DNA from: Kibdelosporangium persicum
GTDB lineage: Bacteria; Actinomycetota; Actinomycetes; Mycobacteriales; Pseudonocardiaceae
Direction: 5' to 3'
DNA length: 64,000 bases
Assembly (NCBI RefSeq): GCF_013280595.1
Contig: NZ_JAAATY010000009.1
Span: 62,001-126,000, forward strand
Position numbers and translations under genes: made by a program
Shown: positions 1 to 9,903 of the stretch, piece after piece
Layout of the letters: the number at the start of each line of letters is the position of its first letter
Numbering within the stretch: position 1 is the first letter of the stretch
The notes under the pieces: model-generated
The model's input: the letters and a program-made list of their open reading frames with translations, nothing else
Told to the model about the DNA's origin: nothing
The model's database searches: none

Positions 1-2625
1 CACCCGCTCCAGGTCACGGCGTGCGCGGTCCAGATCACCCAGCCGGTAGTACTGATCGGCCAGCCGCGTGGTCGTCATCGCCGGATCCGGCGACGGCCCG
101 AGTTCGACCTCCAGTGCCCTCGCCTCGTTGTACAGCTCGATCGCTCCAGCGATGTCACCGTTGGTCGACCGGGCGCCGGCCAGACCGCTCAACGCGATGG
201 CCATTCCCCAGCGGTCGCCGATCCCGCGGAACCGGCGGATCGCGGCGGAATGCCAGCGCTCCGCCTTGCCGAACTCGCCGAGGTTCTCCGCCGCCATCGC
301 ACCGCCCAGGGTGACCACCGCACGCGCCCAGGGGTCGGAGTTCCTCAGCGCACGCCGGAAAGCCGCCTCGGCACCGTCGAAGTCGTGCAGCATCGCGTAC
401 GACACCGATTCGATCAACGGGCCCAACGGCGCCGCCTTGGCCCCGTCGGTCCGGCACAGCTCGATGATCGCCCGGATCTCGGTGACATCCGGTTCGTTGA
501 CCCCGCCGATGACCGTCAGCATCCGGAAGAGCAACCGGGTGCCGCGCGGCGCGCGGTCCTCCATCTGACGCATCCGGTTGAGCGGCAACAACTCTTCGGT
601 CAGCGCCTCACCGAACACGCCTTGGCGCAACAGCCAGTACCACGTCCACGCGGCCAGAATCCGGAAGGAGGTCTCGGCGTCGTCGCGGCCGACCGTGTAC
701 CGGATCGCCTCGATCACGTTGGACCGCTCCGCGTCCAGCATCCTGAGCCAGCGGACCTGTTCGGGACGGCGCAGCATCGGCTCGGCTTTCTCGACCATCC
801 CCATCACCCACGCCGCGAACCGGTCCTTGGTCCGCCGCGCGTCGTCCAGCCGCGCGGCGGCGAACGCCTTGACCGTCTGCAGCATCCGGTACCGCGGCTG
901 ACCGTCCCGGCCTTCTTCGGCCTCCACAAGGGATTTCTCCACCAGCGAAGCGAGGACGTACAGCACGTCGTCCGCGGGCAGGTCGGCACCGGCGCAGACC
1001 GCGGTGATCGCGTCCATTGTAGACGGATTGGCGAACACCGAGAGCCTGGTCGCCAGCGTGCGTTCGGCGTCGGTGAGCAGGCTCCAGCTCCACTCCACCA
1101 CCGCGCCAAGGGTTTGGTGCCTCGGCAAGGAAGTCCGGCTGCCGCCGGTCAGCAGCCGGAACCGGTCGTCCAGTCGCTCGGCGACCTGCCCGACCGTCAT
1201 CGAGCGCAGCCTCGCGGCGGCCAGTTCGAGAGCGAGTGGCAGGCCGTCGAGCTGACGGCAGATCGCCACCACAGCAGCCGCGTTGTCCTCGTCCACAGTG
1301 AACCCGGGACGGACGGATCCGGCGCGGTCGAGGAAAAGCCGGACCGCGGCCCGTTCGACCGCTTGTGCCGCCGGCGAGTTCTCCTCGGGCAGCTCCAGAG
1401 GCCCGACCGGGAACAGGGTCTCACCGGTGATCGCCAGCGGTTCCCGGCTGGTGGTCAGGATCCGCAGCCGTGGACACCCGGCCAGCAGCGCCTCGGCCAG
1501 ATGCGCGACCGCGGAGACCAGGTGCTCGCAGTTGTCCAACACGATCAGCTCCGACCGGTCGGCGAGCGCGTCGAGCAACCGCGTCATGACGTCCACCGGC
1601 CGGCGCCAGGACTGGGGTTTCCCGGAAACCCGCGCGTCGCCAAGGCCCAGAGCGGTGGCCAGCGCCGCGGGAACGTCGGCCGCTTCGCTCAGCCCGGCGA
1701 GGTGGACGAACCAGACCGGTTCGGCCGTCCGGCCCGCCGCTTCCGTTGCCAGCCTTGTCTTTCCGGCACCGCCCGGACCCACGAGCGTGATCAGCCGGTC
1801 TTGCCGGAGCAGTCGTTCCAGTTCGGTCAGTTCGTGGCCACGGCCGACGAAGCTGGTCAGCGGCGCGGGCAGCCGTGAGCCGCCGTTGGGCACCTCCGCG
1901 GGCGTCGACCTCAGCAGCTCCAGGTGGGCTTCCTGCAGTTCCGGGCTCGGATCGACGCCCAGTTCGGTCCCGAGGTTCTGGCGCGCGATCTCGTAGGCCG
2001 CCAGGGCGTCCGCCTGGCGGCCTGCCTTCCGCAGTGCCTTGATCAGCAGCGCGGTCAGGCGTTCCCGAAGCGGGTGTTCCCTGGTCAGGGCATACAGCTC
2101 GACGATGGCGGCGGTTTCGTGGCCGCGCCGGATGTCCGCCTCGATCCGGTCTTCCATCGCGGTCAGGCGCAGTTCGGCCAGGCGTGCCACCGTCGCGGCG
2201 GCGAAAGGGGCGTCGGCGACGTCCACGAGGGCCGGACCGCGCCACAGATCGAGAGCCTCCCCCAGCACCCGGGCCGCTTCGTCCGGCTTGTCCTGCTTGA
2301 GCAGACGGCTGCCTGCCACGGCAAGGCGCTCGAACTGCTCGGCGTCCACTTCCGACGCCGCCAAGCGGTACCCGGCCGGAGAGGACTCGATGAGCGTGGC
2401 CAGCCCGGTCTTGCGGAGCCGGGACACCAGCGACTGCAAGGCGTTCGTGGCGTCGACCGGCGGTTGCGTGCCCCACAGCCCGTCGATCAGGGACTCGGCC
2501 GGCACGACCCGGTTGGCTTCGAGGGCCAGGCGGACCAGCAGCATGCGCAGCCGCGGACCGCCGACCTCGATTTCCTGGCCGGCGGTGTCCTTCAGGCACA
2601 ACGGCCCCAGCACAGCCACACGCAC
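1..2625 (-). CDS. AfsR/SARP-family regulator with ATPase and TPR domains (3' end outside window)
   Basis: The reading frame stays open from a GTG at 2625 to the left edge: 875 codons with no stop, so the C-terminus is missing. In order I read an N-terminal winged-helix DNA-binding domain, a bacterial transcriptional activator domain (to about residue 250), an NB-ARC/AAA-type ATPase with Walker A GPGGAGKT at residues 283-290, and a signature LDNCEHL at about 360. Helical TPR-like repeats (for example ADQYYRLGD near the edge) follow. Known AfsR-type proteins activate secondary metabolism or differentiation genes; the target here is unknown. The start could also be the GTG two codons downstream. 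It lies downstream of clpC but is separated from it by a strong terminator, so it is probably transcribed alone. Confidence 0.9.
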   Translation of the reverse strand, partial: MRVAVLGPLCLKDTAGQEIEVGGPRLRMLLVRLALEANRVVPAESLIDGLWGTQPPVDATNALQSLVSRLRKTGLATLIESSPAGYRLAASEVDAEQFERLAVAGSRLLKQDKPDEAARVLGEALDLWRGPALVDVADAPFAAATVARLAELRLTAMEDRIEADIRRGHETAAIVELYALTREHPLRERLTALLIKALRKAGRQADALAAYEIARQNLGTELGVDPSPELQEAHLELLRSTPAEVPNGGSRLPAPLTSFVGRGHELTELERLLRQDRLITLVGPGGAGKTRLATEAAGRTAEPVWFVHLAGLSEAADVPAALATALGLGDARVSGKPQSWRRPVDVMTRLLDALADRSELIVLDNCEHLVSAVAHLAEALLAGCPRLRILTTSREPLAITGETLFPVGPLELPEENSPAAQAVERAAVRLFLDRAGSVRPGFTVDEDNAAAVVAICRQLDGLPLALELAAARLRSMTVGQVAERLDDRFRLLTGGSRTSLPRHQTLGAVVEWSWSLLTDAERTLATRLSVFANPSTMDAITAVCAGADLPADDVLYVLASLVEKSLVEAEEGRDGQPRYRMLQTVKAFAAARLDDARRTKDRFAAWVMGMVEKAEPMLRRPEQVRWLRMLDAERSNVIEAIRYTVGRDDAETSFRILAAWTWYWLLRQGVFGEALTEELLPLNRMRQMEDRAPRGTRLLFRMLTVIGGVNEPDVTEIRAIIELCRTDGAKAAPLGPLIESVSYAMLHDFDGAEAAFRRALRNSDPWARAVVTLGGAMAAENLGEFGKAERWHSAAIRRFRGIGDRWGMAIALSGLAGARSTNGDIAGAIELYNEARALEVELGPSPDPAMTTTRLADQYYRLGDLDRARRDLERV

Positions 2626-2645
2626 AGTGTCAGCATCCCACGAGC

Positions 2646-2680
2646 AAGGGCCCCGGTTTCACCAGGAAACCGGGGCCCTT
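2646..2680 (-). terminator. Hairpin terminator of clpC
   Basis: A perfect 15-bp inverted repeat (2646-2660 with 2666-2680) with a 5-nt loop lies 18 bases after the clpC stop and before the start of the AfsR-type gene. AAGGG/CCCTT at the stem ends gives a short U run on the minus strand. Confidence 0.85.
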
Positions 2681-2698
2681 CACCTCGTCATTCGGATA

Positions 2699-5254
2699 TC
2701 AGCCGTGGTCCTCGCGGCCCTCGGCCTCGCCGGAGCCCGGCGAAGCGGCCAGGTCCACCGGCGGCGAGTCCGGGACGTTGCGCGGCTTGGCCTCACCACG
2801 GAAGGTGAAGTGCGCCTTGTCGTCCGAGCCCTCGCCGGTCCAGCCCTCGACGTCGCCGATCACGATCTGACCCGGCTCGAGCTCGCCGAACAGGATCTTC
2901 TCGCTCAGCTGGTCCTCGATCTCGCGCTGGATGGTCCGGCGCAGCGGCCGGGCGCCCAGCACGGGGTCGAAACCGCGCTTGGCCAGCAGCTTCTTCGCCA
3001 ACGGAGTCAGCTCCAGAGCCATGTCCTTGTTGCGCAGCTGGACCTCGACGCGGCCGATCATCAGGTCGACCATCCGGATGATCTCGTCCTCCGTGAGCTG
3101 GTGGAAGACGATGATGTCGTCGATCCGGTTGAGGAACTCCGGGCGGAAGTGCTTCTTCAGCTCGTCGTTGACCTTCTGCTTCATCCGCTCGTAGTTGTTC
3201 GACTGCTCCTGGCCGCCGGCGAAACCGAGCGACACGGCCTTCGAGATGTCCTGGGTGCCCAGGTTCGAGGTGAAGATGATGACCGTGTTCTTGAAGTCGA
3301 CCGTACGACCCTGACCGTCGGTCAGGCGGCCGTCCTCCAGCACCTGCAGGAGAGTGTTGTAGACCTCCTGGTGGGCCTTCTCGATCTCGTCGAACAGCAC
3401 GACGGAGAACGGCTTGCGGCGGACCTTCTCGGTCAGCTGGCCGCCCTCTTCGTAGCCGACGTACCCCGGAGGGGCACCGAACAGACGCGAAGCGGTGTAG
3501 CGGTCGTGGAACTCGCCCATGTCGATCTGGATCAGGGCGTCGTCCTCGCCGAACAGGAAGTTCGCCAGCGCCTTGGACAGCTCGGTCTTACCGACACCGG
3601 ACGGGCCGGCGAAGATGAACGAGCCGCTCGGGCGCTTCGGGTCCTTCAGGCCGGCACGGGTACGGCGGATCGCCTTGGAGACGGCCTTGACGGCCTCCTC
3701 CTGGCCGATGATCCGCTTGTGCAGCTCGTCCTCCATGCGCAGCAGGCGGGTGGTCTCCTCCTCGGTCAGCTTGAAGACCGGGATGCCCGTCCAGTGCGCG
3801 AGGACCTCGGCGATCTGCTCCTCGTCGACCTCGGCGACGACGTCGAGGTCGCCGTCCTTCCACTGCTTCTCCCGCTCGGCCTTCTGGCCAAGCAGCTGCT
3901 TCTCCTGGTCACGCAGCTTCGCGGCCCGCTCGAAGTCCTGAGCGTCTATGGCCGATTCCTTCTCCCGGCGCACGTCGGCGATCTTCTCGTCGAACTCGCG
4001 CAGGTCCGGCGGAGCCGTCATCCGGCGGATCCGCATCCGGGCACCGGCCTCGTCGATCAGGTCGATCGCCTTGTCCGGCAGGAAGCGGTCGTTGATGTAC
4101 CGGTCGGCCAGCGTGGCCGCCTGCACCAGCGCGCCGTCGGTGATCGAGACGCGGTGGTGCGCCTCGTACCGGTCGCGCAGACCCTTCAGGATCTCGATCG
4201 TGTGCTCCAGGTTCGGCTCACCGACCTGGATCGGCTGGAACCGCCGCTCGAGCGCGGGGTCCTTCTCCACGTACTTGCGGTATTCCTCGAGGGTGGTCGC
4301 ACCGATGGTCTGCAGCTCACCACGGGCCAGCATCGGCTTGAGGATGGACGCCGCGTCGATCGCGCCCTCGGCGGCACCCGCCCCGACGAGCGTGTGGATC
4401 TCGTCGATGAACAGGATGATGTCGCCGCGGGTGCGGATCTCCTTGAGCACCTTCTTCAAGCGCTCCTCGAAGTCACCGCGGTAACGCGAGCCCGCGACGA
4501 GCGATCCGAGGTCCAGCGTGTAGAGCTGCTTGTCCTTCAGCGTCTCGGGCACCTCGCCCTTGACCACCATCTGCGCCAGTCCCTCGACGACGGCCGTCTT
4601 GCCGACACCCGGCTCGCCGATCAGGACTGGGTTGTTCTTGGTACGGCGGGACAGCACCTGCATGACCCGCTCGATCTCCTTGGACCGGCCGATCACCGGG
4701 TCCAGCTTGCCCTCCCGGGCGCTGGCGGTGAGGTTGCGGCCGAACTGGTCGAGCACCAGCGACGAGGAGGGGGTTCCCTCACCACGGCCGCCCTGCTCGG
4801 TCTCCGGCTTGCCGCCGGAGTAGCCCGACAGGAGCTGGAGAACCTGCTGGCGGACCCGGTTGAGGTCGGCGCCGAGCTTGACCAGCACCTGGGCGGCCAC
4901 GCCCTCGCCCTCACGGATCAGCCCGAGCAGGATGTGCTCCGTGCCGATGTAGTTGTGCCCGAGCTGCAGCGCCTCACGCAGCGACAGCTCAAGCACCTTC
5001 TTCGCCCGAGGCGTGAAGGGGATGTGCCCGCTTGGCGCGTGCTGCCCCTGGCCGATGATCTCCTCGACCTGCTGACGCACGCCTTCCAGGGCGATCCCGA
5101 GCGACTCGAGCGCCTTCGCCGCGACACCTTCACCCTCGTGGATCAAGCCCAGGAGGATGTGCTCGGTGCCGATGTAGTTGTGGTTGAGCATCCGGGCCTC
5201 TTCCTGGGCCAGGACAACCACCCGCCTCGCGCGGTCGGTGAACCTCTCGAACAT
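2699..5254 (-). CDS. clpC: ATP-dependent Clp protease ATP-binding subunit ClpC
   Basis: 851-residue Hsp100 AAA+ unfoldase that feeds substrates to ClpP. Visible parts are two N-terminal Clp repeats (residues 1-145), AAA module 1 with Walker A GEPGVGKT (213-220), a UVR/coiled-coil middle region (about 420-500), AAA module 2 with Walker A GPSGVGKT (550-557), and a charged C-terminal tail after residue 810. Length and domain order are those of actinobacterial ClpC1. I chose the ATG at 5254 because AGGGAG lies 6 nt upstream and the protein then begins [10 protein letters not shown], the usual ClpC start; the open frame extends 13 codons further. A ClgR-like site lies upstream at 5466. Confidence 0.97.
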   Translation of the reverse strand: MFERFTDRARRVVVLAQEEARMLNHNYIGTEHILLGLIHEGEGVAAKALESLGIALEGVRQQVEEIIGQGQHAPSGHIPFTPRAKKVLELSLREALQLGHNYIGTEHILLGLIREGEGVAAQVLVKLGADLNRVRQQVLQLLSGYSGGKPETEQGGRGEGTPSSSLVLDQFGRNLTASAREGKLDPVIGRSKEIERVMQVLSRRTKNNPVLIGEPGVGKTAVVEGLAQMVVKGEVPETLKDKQLYTLDLGSLVAGSRYRGDFEERLKKVLKEIRTRGDIILFIDEIHTLVGAGAAEGAIDAASILKPMLARGELQTIGATTLEEYRKYVEKDPALERRFQPIQVGEPNLEHTIEILKGLRDRYEAHHRVSITDGALVQAATLADRYINDRFLPDKAIDLIDEAGARMRIRRMTAPPDLREFDEKIADVRREKESAIDAQDFERAAKLRDQEKQLLGQKAEREKQWKDGDLDVVAEVDEEQIAEVLAHWTGIPVFKLTEEETTRLLRMEDELHKRIIGQEEAVKAVSKAIRRTRAGLKDPKRPSGSFIFAGPSGVGKTELSKALANFLFGEDDALIQIDMGEFHDRYTASRLFGAPPGYVGYEEGGQLTEKVRRKPFSVVLFDEIEKAHQEVYNTLLQVLEDGRLTDGQGRTVDFKNTVIIFTSNLGTQDISKAVSLGFAGGQEQSNNYERMKQKVNDELKKHFRPEFLNRIDDIIVFHQLTEDEIIRMVDLMIGRVEVQLRNKDMALELTPLAKKLLAKRGFDPVLGARPLRRTIQREIEDQLSEKILFGELEPGQIVIGDVEGWTGEGSDDKAHFTFRGEAKPRNVPDSPPVDLAASPGSGEAEGREDHG

Positions 5255-5465
5255 TCGCACTCCCTGACTGCTGCGCCGGCGGCCCTTCACCACTCGTCAT
5301 GTCGGTGGATTCAGCACCGTAGGACCACTGTAGTCGTCCGGCCTGTCGCGCTCAGTGCCACGCACGACCACAGATTGATGACGGACCAGGAACTTCGCCT
5401 GCCGTCACCGGCGGACACCCCTTACAACGTGCGGTCACCGGGGCGGATTCCACTTATCGGAACCT

Positions 5466-5482
5466 GTCCGCTATCCGCGAAC
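5466..5482. promoter_or_regulatory. ClgR-like operator upstream of clpC
   Basis: GTCCGC-N5-GCGAAC, a dyad close to the GTTCGC-N5-GCGAAC type of site bound by ClgR in actinobacteria, about 210 bp upstream of the clpC start. ClgR is known to control clp genes; its action here is inferred. The rest of 5255-5544 holds no gene that I can support and is best read as the clpC upstream region. Confidence 0.4.
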
Positions 5483-5544
5483 AGCATGCGCCCGAACGTG
5501 ACCGCGATCACTTTCTCACTCGATCGGCGCAACTGCCAGTCCCC

Positions 5545-5592
5545 CCTCGTGAGTGTTTATCGGCGTTAGAACACTGATAAACACTCACGAGG
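5545..5592. repeat. 48-bp palindrome, copy 1 (likely terminator)
   Basis: Two 16-bp arms (5545-5560 and 5577-5592, CCTCGTGAGTGTTTAT and its complement) with the centre partly paired as well. It sits 14 nt after the stop of the iron ABC ATPase on the minus strand. Other copies are at 29827 and 39977. Confidence 0.85.
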
Positions 5593-5605
5593 AGTGAGCT
5601 GGGGT

Positions 5606-6436
5606 TCAGCTGGCTGCCGCGGCGGCCGCCGTCGCCGCCCGGTGCCGGGAACCGATCGGGACGACCATCGGCGTGCCCGCGACCGGATCGGTCAGGATCT
5701 TGGCGTCCAGGTCGAAGACGTCACGGAGCAGGTCCTCGGTCAGCACGTCGCCCGGGTCACCCTGGGCCACGATCTTGCCCGCCCGCATCGCCACGAGCCG
5801 GTCCGAGTACCGGGCCGCCAGGTTCAGGTCGTGCAGGACCATCACCACGGTCGTGCCTCGAGTCGTGTGCAAGTCGTGCACGAGGTCGAGCACGTCGACC
5901 TGGTGGGCCAGGTCCAGGTACGTGATCGGCTCGTCGAGCAGCAGCAGCTCCGTGCCCTGGGCGAGGGTCATCGAGATCCAGGCGCGCTGACGCTGCCCGC
6001 CGGACAACTCGTCGACCACTCGGTTGGCGTGTTCCTGCATCTTCGTCAGGCGCAGGGCGTCGGTGACGGCCGCTTCGTCCTCCACGGACCATTGGCGGTA
6101 CCAGGTCTGGTGCGGGTGCCTGCCCCGGGCGACGAGGTCCGCGACGGTCAGGCCGTCGGGCGCGACCGGGGTTTGCGGGAGCAGGCCGACGGTCCGCGCC
6201 ACCTCTTTCGTCGGCAGCTTGTCGATGCGCTTGCCGTCCAGCAGGACCTGGCCCGCGCGCGGCGAGAGCAGCCGGCCGAGTGCGCGCAGCAGGGTCGACT
6301 TGCCGCAGCCGTTCGGGCCGATCACCGAGGTCACCGTGCCGGTGGGGACGTCGAGGTCGAGGTTGTCGACCACGAGCCGCTCGCCGTAACCGAGCCCGAG
6401 TTCGCTCGCCCGTAGCCGTACCTGGGTCGTCGTCAC
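5606..6436 (-). CDS. Iron-siderophore ABC transporter ATP-binding protein (FecE/FepC-like)
   Basis: 276-residue ATPase with Walker A GPNGCGKST (residues 40-48), signature ELSGGQRQRAW, Walker B LLLLDEPITYLD and the switch His in VMVLHDLNL. The sequence is closest in style to ferric-siderophore and cobalamin importer ATPases (FepC/FecE/BtuD group). The GTG at 6436 was chosen because GGAGG ends 5 nt upstream; a TTG five codons earlier is possible. An iron box at 6481 immediately upstream supports iron repression. Neither permease nor binding protein is encoded next to it, so it must pair with components elsewhere. Confidence 0.9.
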   Translation of the reverse strand: MTTTQVRLRASELGLGYGERLVVDNLDLDVPTGTVTSVIGPNGCGKSTLLRALGRLLSPRAGQVLLDGKRIDKLPTKEVARTVGLLPQTPVAPDGLTVADLVARGRHPHQTWYRQWSVEDEAAVTDALRLTKMQEHANRVVDELSGGQRQRAWISMTLAQGTELLLLDEPITYLDLAHQVDVLDLVHDLHTTRGTTVVMVLHDLNLAARYSDRLVAMRAGKIVAQGDPGDVLTEDLLRDVFDLDAKILTDPVAGTPMVVPIGSRHRAATAAAAAAS

Positions 6437-6480
6437 CAGCACCTCCCGCAAGATCCGCCCGGAGCATAGCCCCGGGCTGG

Positions 6481-6499
6481 TTAGGTAAGGCTAACTGAC
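6481..6499. promoter_or_regulatory. Iron box (IdeR/DmdR-type operator)
   Basis: TTAGGTAAGGCTAACTGAC matches the IdeR/DtxR/DmdR consensus TTAGGTTAGGCTAACCTAA at 15 of 19 positions, 45 bp upstream of the ABC ATPase start. It predicts repression when iron is plentiful. Confidence 0.8.
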
Positions 6500-6535
6500 C
6501 CTCCTGGCCTGCCCCAACCCCGGAATCGGGCACGT

Positions 6536-6567
6536 AAAAAGGCCCGCAGCTCACGCCGCGGGCCTTT
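6536..6567 (-). terminator. Rho-independent terminator of lsr2
   Basis: A 10-bp stem (6538-6547 with 6558-6567) ends in a U run on the minus strand (AAAAA at 6536-6540 on the plus strand), 16 bases after the lsr2 stop. Confidence 0.85.
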
Positions 6568-6582
6568 GGGGCTGAAGGATTG

Positions 6583-6936
6583 TCAGTCCCTGTTGGTGTG
6601 GTAAGCCTCGGTGACTTCCTTCGGGATACGGCCGCGATCGGAAACTTTGTATCCCTTCTTGCGCGCCCACTCCCGAATTGCCTGGTTCTGGTCGCGGTCA
6701 ACGGAAGCCGTCCTGGGCACCTTGCCGCCGACACTCAGCTTGCCCGCCGACCGCTTACGGCCGCCGGAACGGCGGGCGTGTTCCACATAGTCGCTCAGGA
6801 TCTCCCTGAGCTTCCCGGCATTGTCACCGGACAGGTCGATCTGGTATGAAACGCCATCCAGTCCGAACTCAAGGGTCTCTTCGGCTTCCGAACCGTCAAT
6901 GTCGTCGACGAGGGTCACCGTGACCTTCTGCGCCAT
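6583..6936 (-). CDS. lsr2: Nucleoid-associated protein Lsr2
   Basis: 117-residue H-NS-like xenogeneic silencer. The N-terminal half (about 1-55, starting [15 protein letters not shown]) is the beta-sheet/helix dimerisation domain, a basic linker follows, and the C-terminal helix pair carries the AT-hook-like RGR at residues 101-103 that inserts in the minor groove of AT-rich DNA. Length and all key residues are typical. It lies between lysS and the iron ABC ATPase on the same strand, with its own terminator, as is usual in this part of actinobacterial chromosomes. Confidence 0.97.
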   Translation of the reverse strand: MAQKVTVTLVDDIDGSEAEETLEFGLDGVSYQIDLSGDNAGKLREILSDYVEHARRSGGRKRSAGKLSVGGKVPRTASVDRDQNQAIREWARKKGYKVSDRGRIPKEVTEAYHTNRD

Positions 6937-7036
6937 ACGCCGCCTCCTCGGGGTGAATACCGGTACGGAATGATTCTCACTCGGAGGTAGGTTAGCGCAA
7001 ATCGAGATGGATTTGGATAGCCGGTTCCACCATGTT

Positions 7037-8545
7037 TCATTGCGGGCGAACGAGTGGGAACAGGATCGTCTCCCTGATCCCGAGTCCGGTCAGTGCCATC
7101 AGCAGCCGGTCGATACCCATTCCGACTCCACCGCTGGGCGGCATTCCGTACTCCAGTGCGCGCAGAAAGTCCTCGTCCAACTGCATCGCCTCATCGTCGC
7201 CCGCGGCACCGAGCCTGGCCTGATCGACCAGCCTTTGCCGTTCGACGACCGGGTCGACAAGCTCGGAGTATCCGGTGCCGAGTTCGAAACCACGCACGTA
7301 AAGATCCCATTTTTCCGCGACTCCCGGCGTGTCGCGATGCTGGCGTGTCAACGGGGAAGTCTCCACCGGGAAATCCCGCACGAAAGTCGGTGCGTGCAGG
7401 TCGTTGCCGACCAGGTGCTCCCACAGCTCCTCGACCAGCTTGCCGTGGCCCAGCTTGGGGTCCACTTCCAGGTCGTGCCGCTCGGCGAACTTGCGCAACT
7501 GCTCGACCGAGGTCTCCGGGGTGACCTCTTCGCCGAGGGCCTCGGACAACGACCCGTACATTGTCAGCGCGTTCCATTCCCCGGAAAGGTCGTACTCCGA
7601 ACCGTCCGCGAGCGTGACCACCTGAGTACCGAAAACGGCCTCGGCGGCCTCCTGGATCAGCTCGCGGGTCAGCACGCCGACCGAGTCGTAAGTCGCGTAG
7701 GCCTGGTAGAACTCCAGCATCGCGAACTCCGGCGAATGCGAGGAATCGCTTCCCTCATTGCGGAAGTTCCGGTTGATCTCGAAGACCTTCTCGATCCCGC
7801 CGACCACGCACCGCTTGAGGTACAGCTCCGGGGCGATCCGCAGGTAGAGGTCGATGTCGAAGGCGTTGGAGTGGGTCGTGAACGGCCGCGCGGCGGCACC
7901 GCCGTGCAACGTCTGCAGCATCGGCGTCTCGACCTCGGTGAACCCGCGCCTGTGAAAACTGTCACGCAACGAGCGCATCACCGCGGCCCTGGTCCGCACC
8001 ACGTCGCGGGCCTGCGGGCGCATGATCAGGTCGACGTAGCGCTGCCTGATCCGGGTCTCCTCGGACAGCTCCTTGTGCGCGACCGGCAGCGGGCGCAGCG
8101 CCTTGGCGGCCATTCGCCATTCCTCGGCCATCACCGACAGCTCACCGCGCCTGGAGGTGATCACCTCGCCGCGGACGAACACGTGGTCGCCGAGGTCGAC
8201 GTCTGCCTTCCAGGCGGCCAGCGCCTCCTCGCCGACGTTGGCAAGGCTGAGCATGGCCTGCAGTTCGGTGCCGTCACCTTCGCGCAGCGTGGCGAAGCAC
8301 AGCTTGCCGGTGTTGCGCAGGAACATCACCCGGCCGGTGACCCCCACCACCTCGCCGGTGGCCGCGCCGGGCTCCAGGTCGGGGTGTTGCGCCCGGACCT
8401 GCGCCAGCGTGTGGGTCCGCGGCAGTTCGACCGGATAGGCCTCGACACCGGCGGCGAGCAGCCGCTCCCGCTTCTCCCGGCGGATGCGCATCTGCTCAGG
8501 GAGGTCGTCTTGCTCGGGCGCTGGGGAAACGTGCTCGTCACTCAC
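7037..8545 (-). CDS. lysS: Lysine--tRNA ligase, class II
   Basis: 502 residues from the GTG at 8545. An N-terminal OB-fold tRNA-binding domain (about 60-180, with [11 protein letters not shown]) is followed by the class II catalytic core with motif 2 ([14 protein letters not shown]) and motif 3 (GMGIDRLLM) near the C-terminus. It charges tRNA-Lys in the cytoplasm. The open frame continues 62 codons upstream, but family proteins start near this GTG; the ribosome-binding site is weak, so the exact start is uncertain. It is separated from coaX by a decayed gene on the other strand. Confidence 0.95.
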   Translation of the reverse strand: MSDEHVSPAPEQDDLPEQMRIRREKRERLLAAGVEAYPVELPRTHTLAQVRAQHPDLEPGAATGEVVGVTGRVMFLRNTGKLCFATLREGDGTELQAMLSLANVGEEALAAWKADVDLGDHVFVRGEVITSRRGELSVMAEEWRMAAKALRPLPVAHKELSEETRIRQRYVDLIMRPQARDVVRTRAAVMRSLRDSFHRRGFTEVETPMLQTLHGGAAARPFTTHSNAFDIDLYLRIAPELYLKRCVVGGIEKVFEINRNFRNEGSDSSHSPEFAMLEFYQAYATYDSVGVLTRELIQEAAEAVFGTQVVTLADGSEYDLSGEWNALTMYGSLSEALGEEVTPETSVEQLRKFAERHDLEVDPKLGHGKLVEELWEHLVGNDLHAPTFVRDFPVETSPLTRQHRDTPGVAEKWDLYVRGFELGTGYSELVDPVVERQRLVDQARLGAAGDDEAMQLDEDFLRALEYGMPPSGGVGMGIDRLLMALTGLGIRETILFPLVRPQ

Positions 8546-8590
8546 GCCTGCAAAGGGTACGGAAAAGCCTGGCGGCGAAGCGAACCGGAT

Positions 8591-9127
8591 ATGGCTACCG
8601 TCGCGGCCGGGACCGGACCGGATCTCGAACCGCACGCCAGGCGGGCCGGTTCGTTCGGCCGACAGGCCGGGCGGTACGCGGAGTACCGCCCCGGTTATTC
8701 GTCCGAGGCGATCGACTGGATGCCGCCGCAAGCCGCCGCCGACGTTCTCGATCTCGCCGCCTGCGCCGGAAAACCGAACTGGAGAAAACGATTTCCCTCG
8801 GCCACCGCGCTGACCGGCGCGGCGGAACGGATCCCGTTGCGGCGTGTTGGGCGCGGTGTGGAACTACGAGGACGACCGCGTTCCGTGGGTTTCCGCATTC
8901 GACGAGGCACCCGGACCGATCCGAGCCGACCGTGGCGGCATCCCGGAACATCCCGCTGTTCGGGTCCGTCAAACGCAAAGATTTTCCACATTCGGTCCGG
9001 CGCACCGTGAAAAGCATGGTGGGCACGCATTCCCGCACGCTGATGGCGAGCGACGAGGAACGCCGGCGAGTTCGGCTTTCCCGTCGAGGCGATGACCTAC
9101 CGGGCAAAACGCGTGGTCACGACCTGA
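8591..9127 (+). pseudogene. Decayed class I SAM-dependent methyltransferase
   Basis: Pieces of one methyltransferase are spread over all three plus-strand frames. From the ATG at 8591 comes a typical N-terminus ([19 protein letters not shown], then VLDL where the SAM motif begins). Near 8840, in another frame, is [18 protein letters not shown], the late core of such enzymes. Near 8965 follow SVKRKDFPHSVRRTV and VGTHSRTLMASDEERRRV. Near 9065, in yet another frame, comes the end piece [18 protein letters not shown] and a TGA at 9125. Total length is well short of a normal 250-residue gene, so there are internal deletions as well as frameshifts. It overlaps the coaX stop by about 10 bases. Confidence 0.8.
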
Positions 9128-9902
9128 CGTTGCGTTCGAACACCAGCCGCAGGCCGAGCAGAGTCAAATCCGGGTGGTGGTGCCGGATGGTCGCCGACTC
9201 GGCGATCACCAGTGGCGCGAGGCCGCCGGTGGCGATCACGGTCACCGGCCCGGCTTTGTCGTGCCCCTGGGACCGCAGTTCCGCGATGATCCTGGCCACC
9301 AGCCCGTCGACCTGGCCCGCGAATCCGTAGAGAATGCCCGCCTGCAGGCATTCCACGGTGTTCTTGCCGATCACCGAACGCGGCCGGACGAGTTCCACCT
9401 TGCGCAACGCGGCCGCGCGGGCGGCCAGCGCGTCCACGGAGATCTCGATGCCCGGCGCGAAAACGCCGCCGAGGAATTCGCCCTTGGCGGAGATCACGTC
9501 GATGTTCGTCGACGTGCCGAAGTCGACGACCACACAGGCGGTGCTGTACAGGTGGTGCGCGGCCAGGGTGTTGATCACCCGGTCGCCGCCGACCTCCTTA
9601 GGATTGTCCACAAGCAACGGAACGCCGGTACGGATTCCCGGCTCCACAATGAGTTGCGGCACGTCGGCGTAGTAGCGGCCGAGCATGACCCGGAGTTCCC
9701 GCAGCACGGCGGGAACCGTGGACAACGCGGACACCGCCGTGACGCGGTCGGCGTGCTCCCCCAGCAGGCCCCGCATGGTGAGGGCGAGTTCGTCCGCGGT
9801 CATCCCGGCGACGGTGCGCATCCGCCAGTCGCGGACGAGCTTCTCGCCGGAGTACAGACCGAGGGCGATGTTGGTGTTGCCGACGTCGATCGCGAAGAGC
9901 AC
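9117..9902 (-). CDS. coaX: Type III pantothenate kinase
   Basis: 261-residue kinase of the acetate/sugar kinase fold; it phosphorylates pantothenate in the first step of CoA synthesis. Motifs are DVGNTN (6-11, phosphate loop), GGDR (105-108) and DFGTSTN (127-133). It begins with GTG one base after the panD stop, so it is translationally coupled to panD. The order DUF2520-panC-panD-coaX is the usual actinobacterial pantothenate/CoA cluster. Confidence 0.96.
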   Translation of the reverse strand: MLFAIDVGNTNIALGLYSGEKLVRDWRMRTVAGMTADELALTMRGLLGEHADRVTAVSALSTVPAVLRELRVMLGRYYADVPQLIVEPGIRTGVPLLVDNPKEVGGDRVINTLAAHHLYSTACVVVDFGTSTNIDVISAKGEFLGGVFAPGIEISVDALAARAAALRKVELVRPRSVIGKNTVECLQAGILYGFAGQVDGLVARIIAELRSQGHDKAGPVTVIATGGLAPLVIAESATIRHHHPDLTLLGLRLVFERNVRS

Positions 9903-9903
9903 G

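Noticed and set aside
2039-5569. 1176-codon open frame on the plus strand
   Set aside because: It lies opposite clpC and the start of the AfsR-type gene; its sequence is low-complexity shadow translation of a GC-rich gene, without domains.
6960-7010. Second iron box (TAGGTTAGCGC) upstream of lsr2
   Set aside because: Only one half matches the consensus; the other half is lost. lsr2 is not a usual iron-regulated gene.
9606-9614. TTGTCCACA inside coaX, and similar single hits at 13568 and 34215
   Set aside because: Isolated matches in coding or repeat DNA are expected by chance; only the cluster at 59826-59953 is reported.
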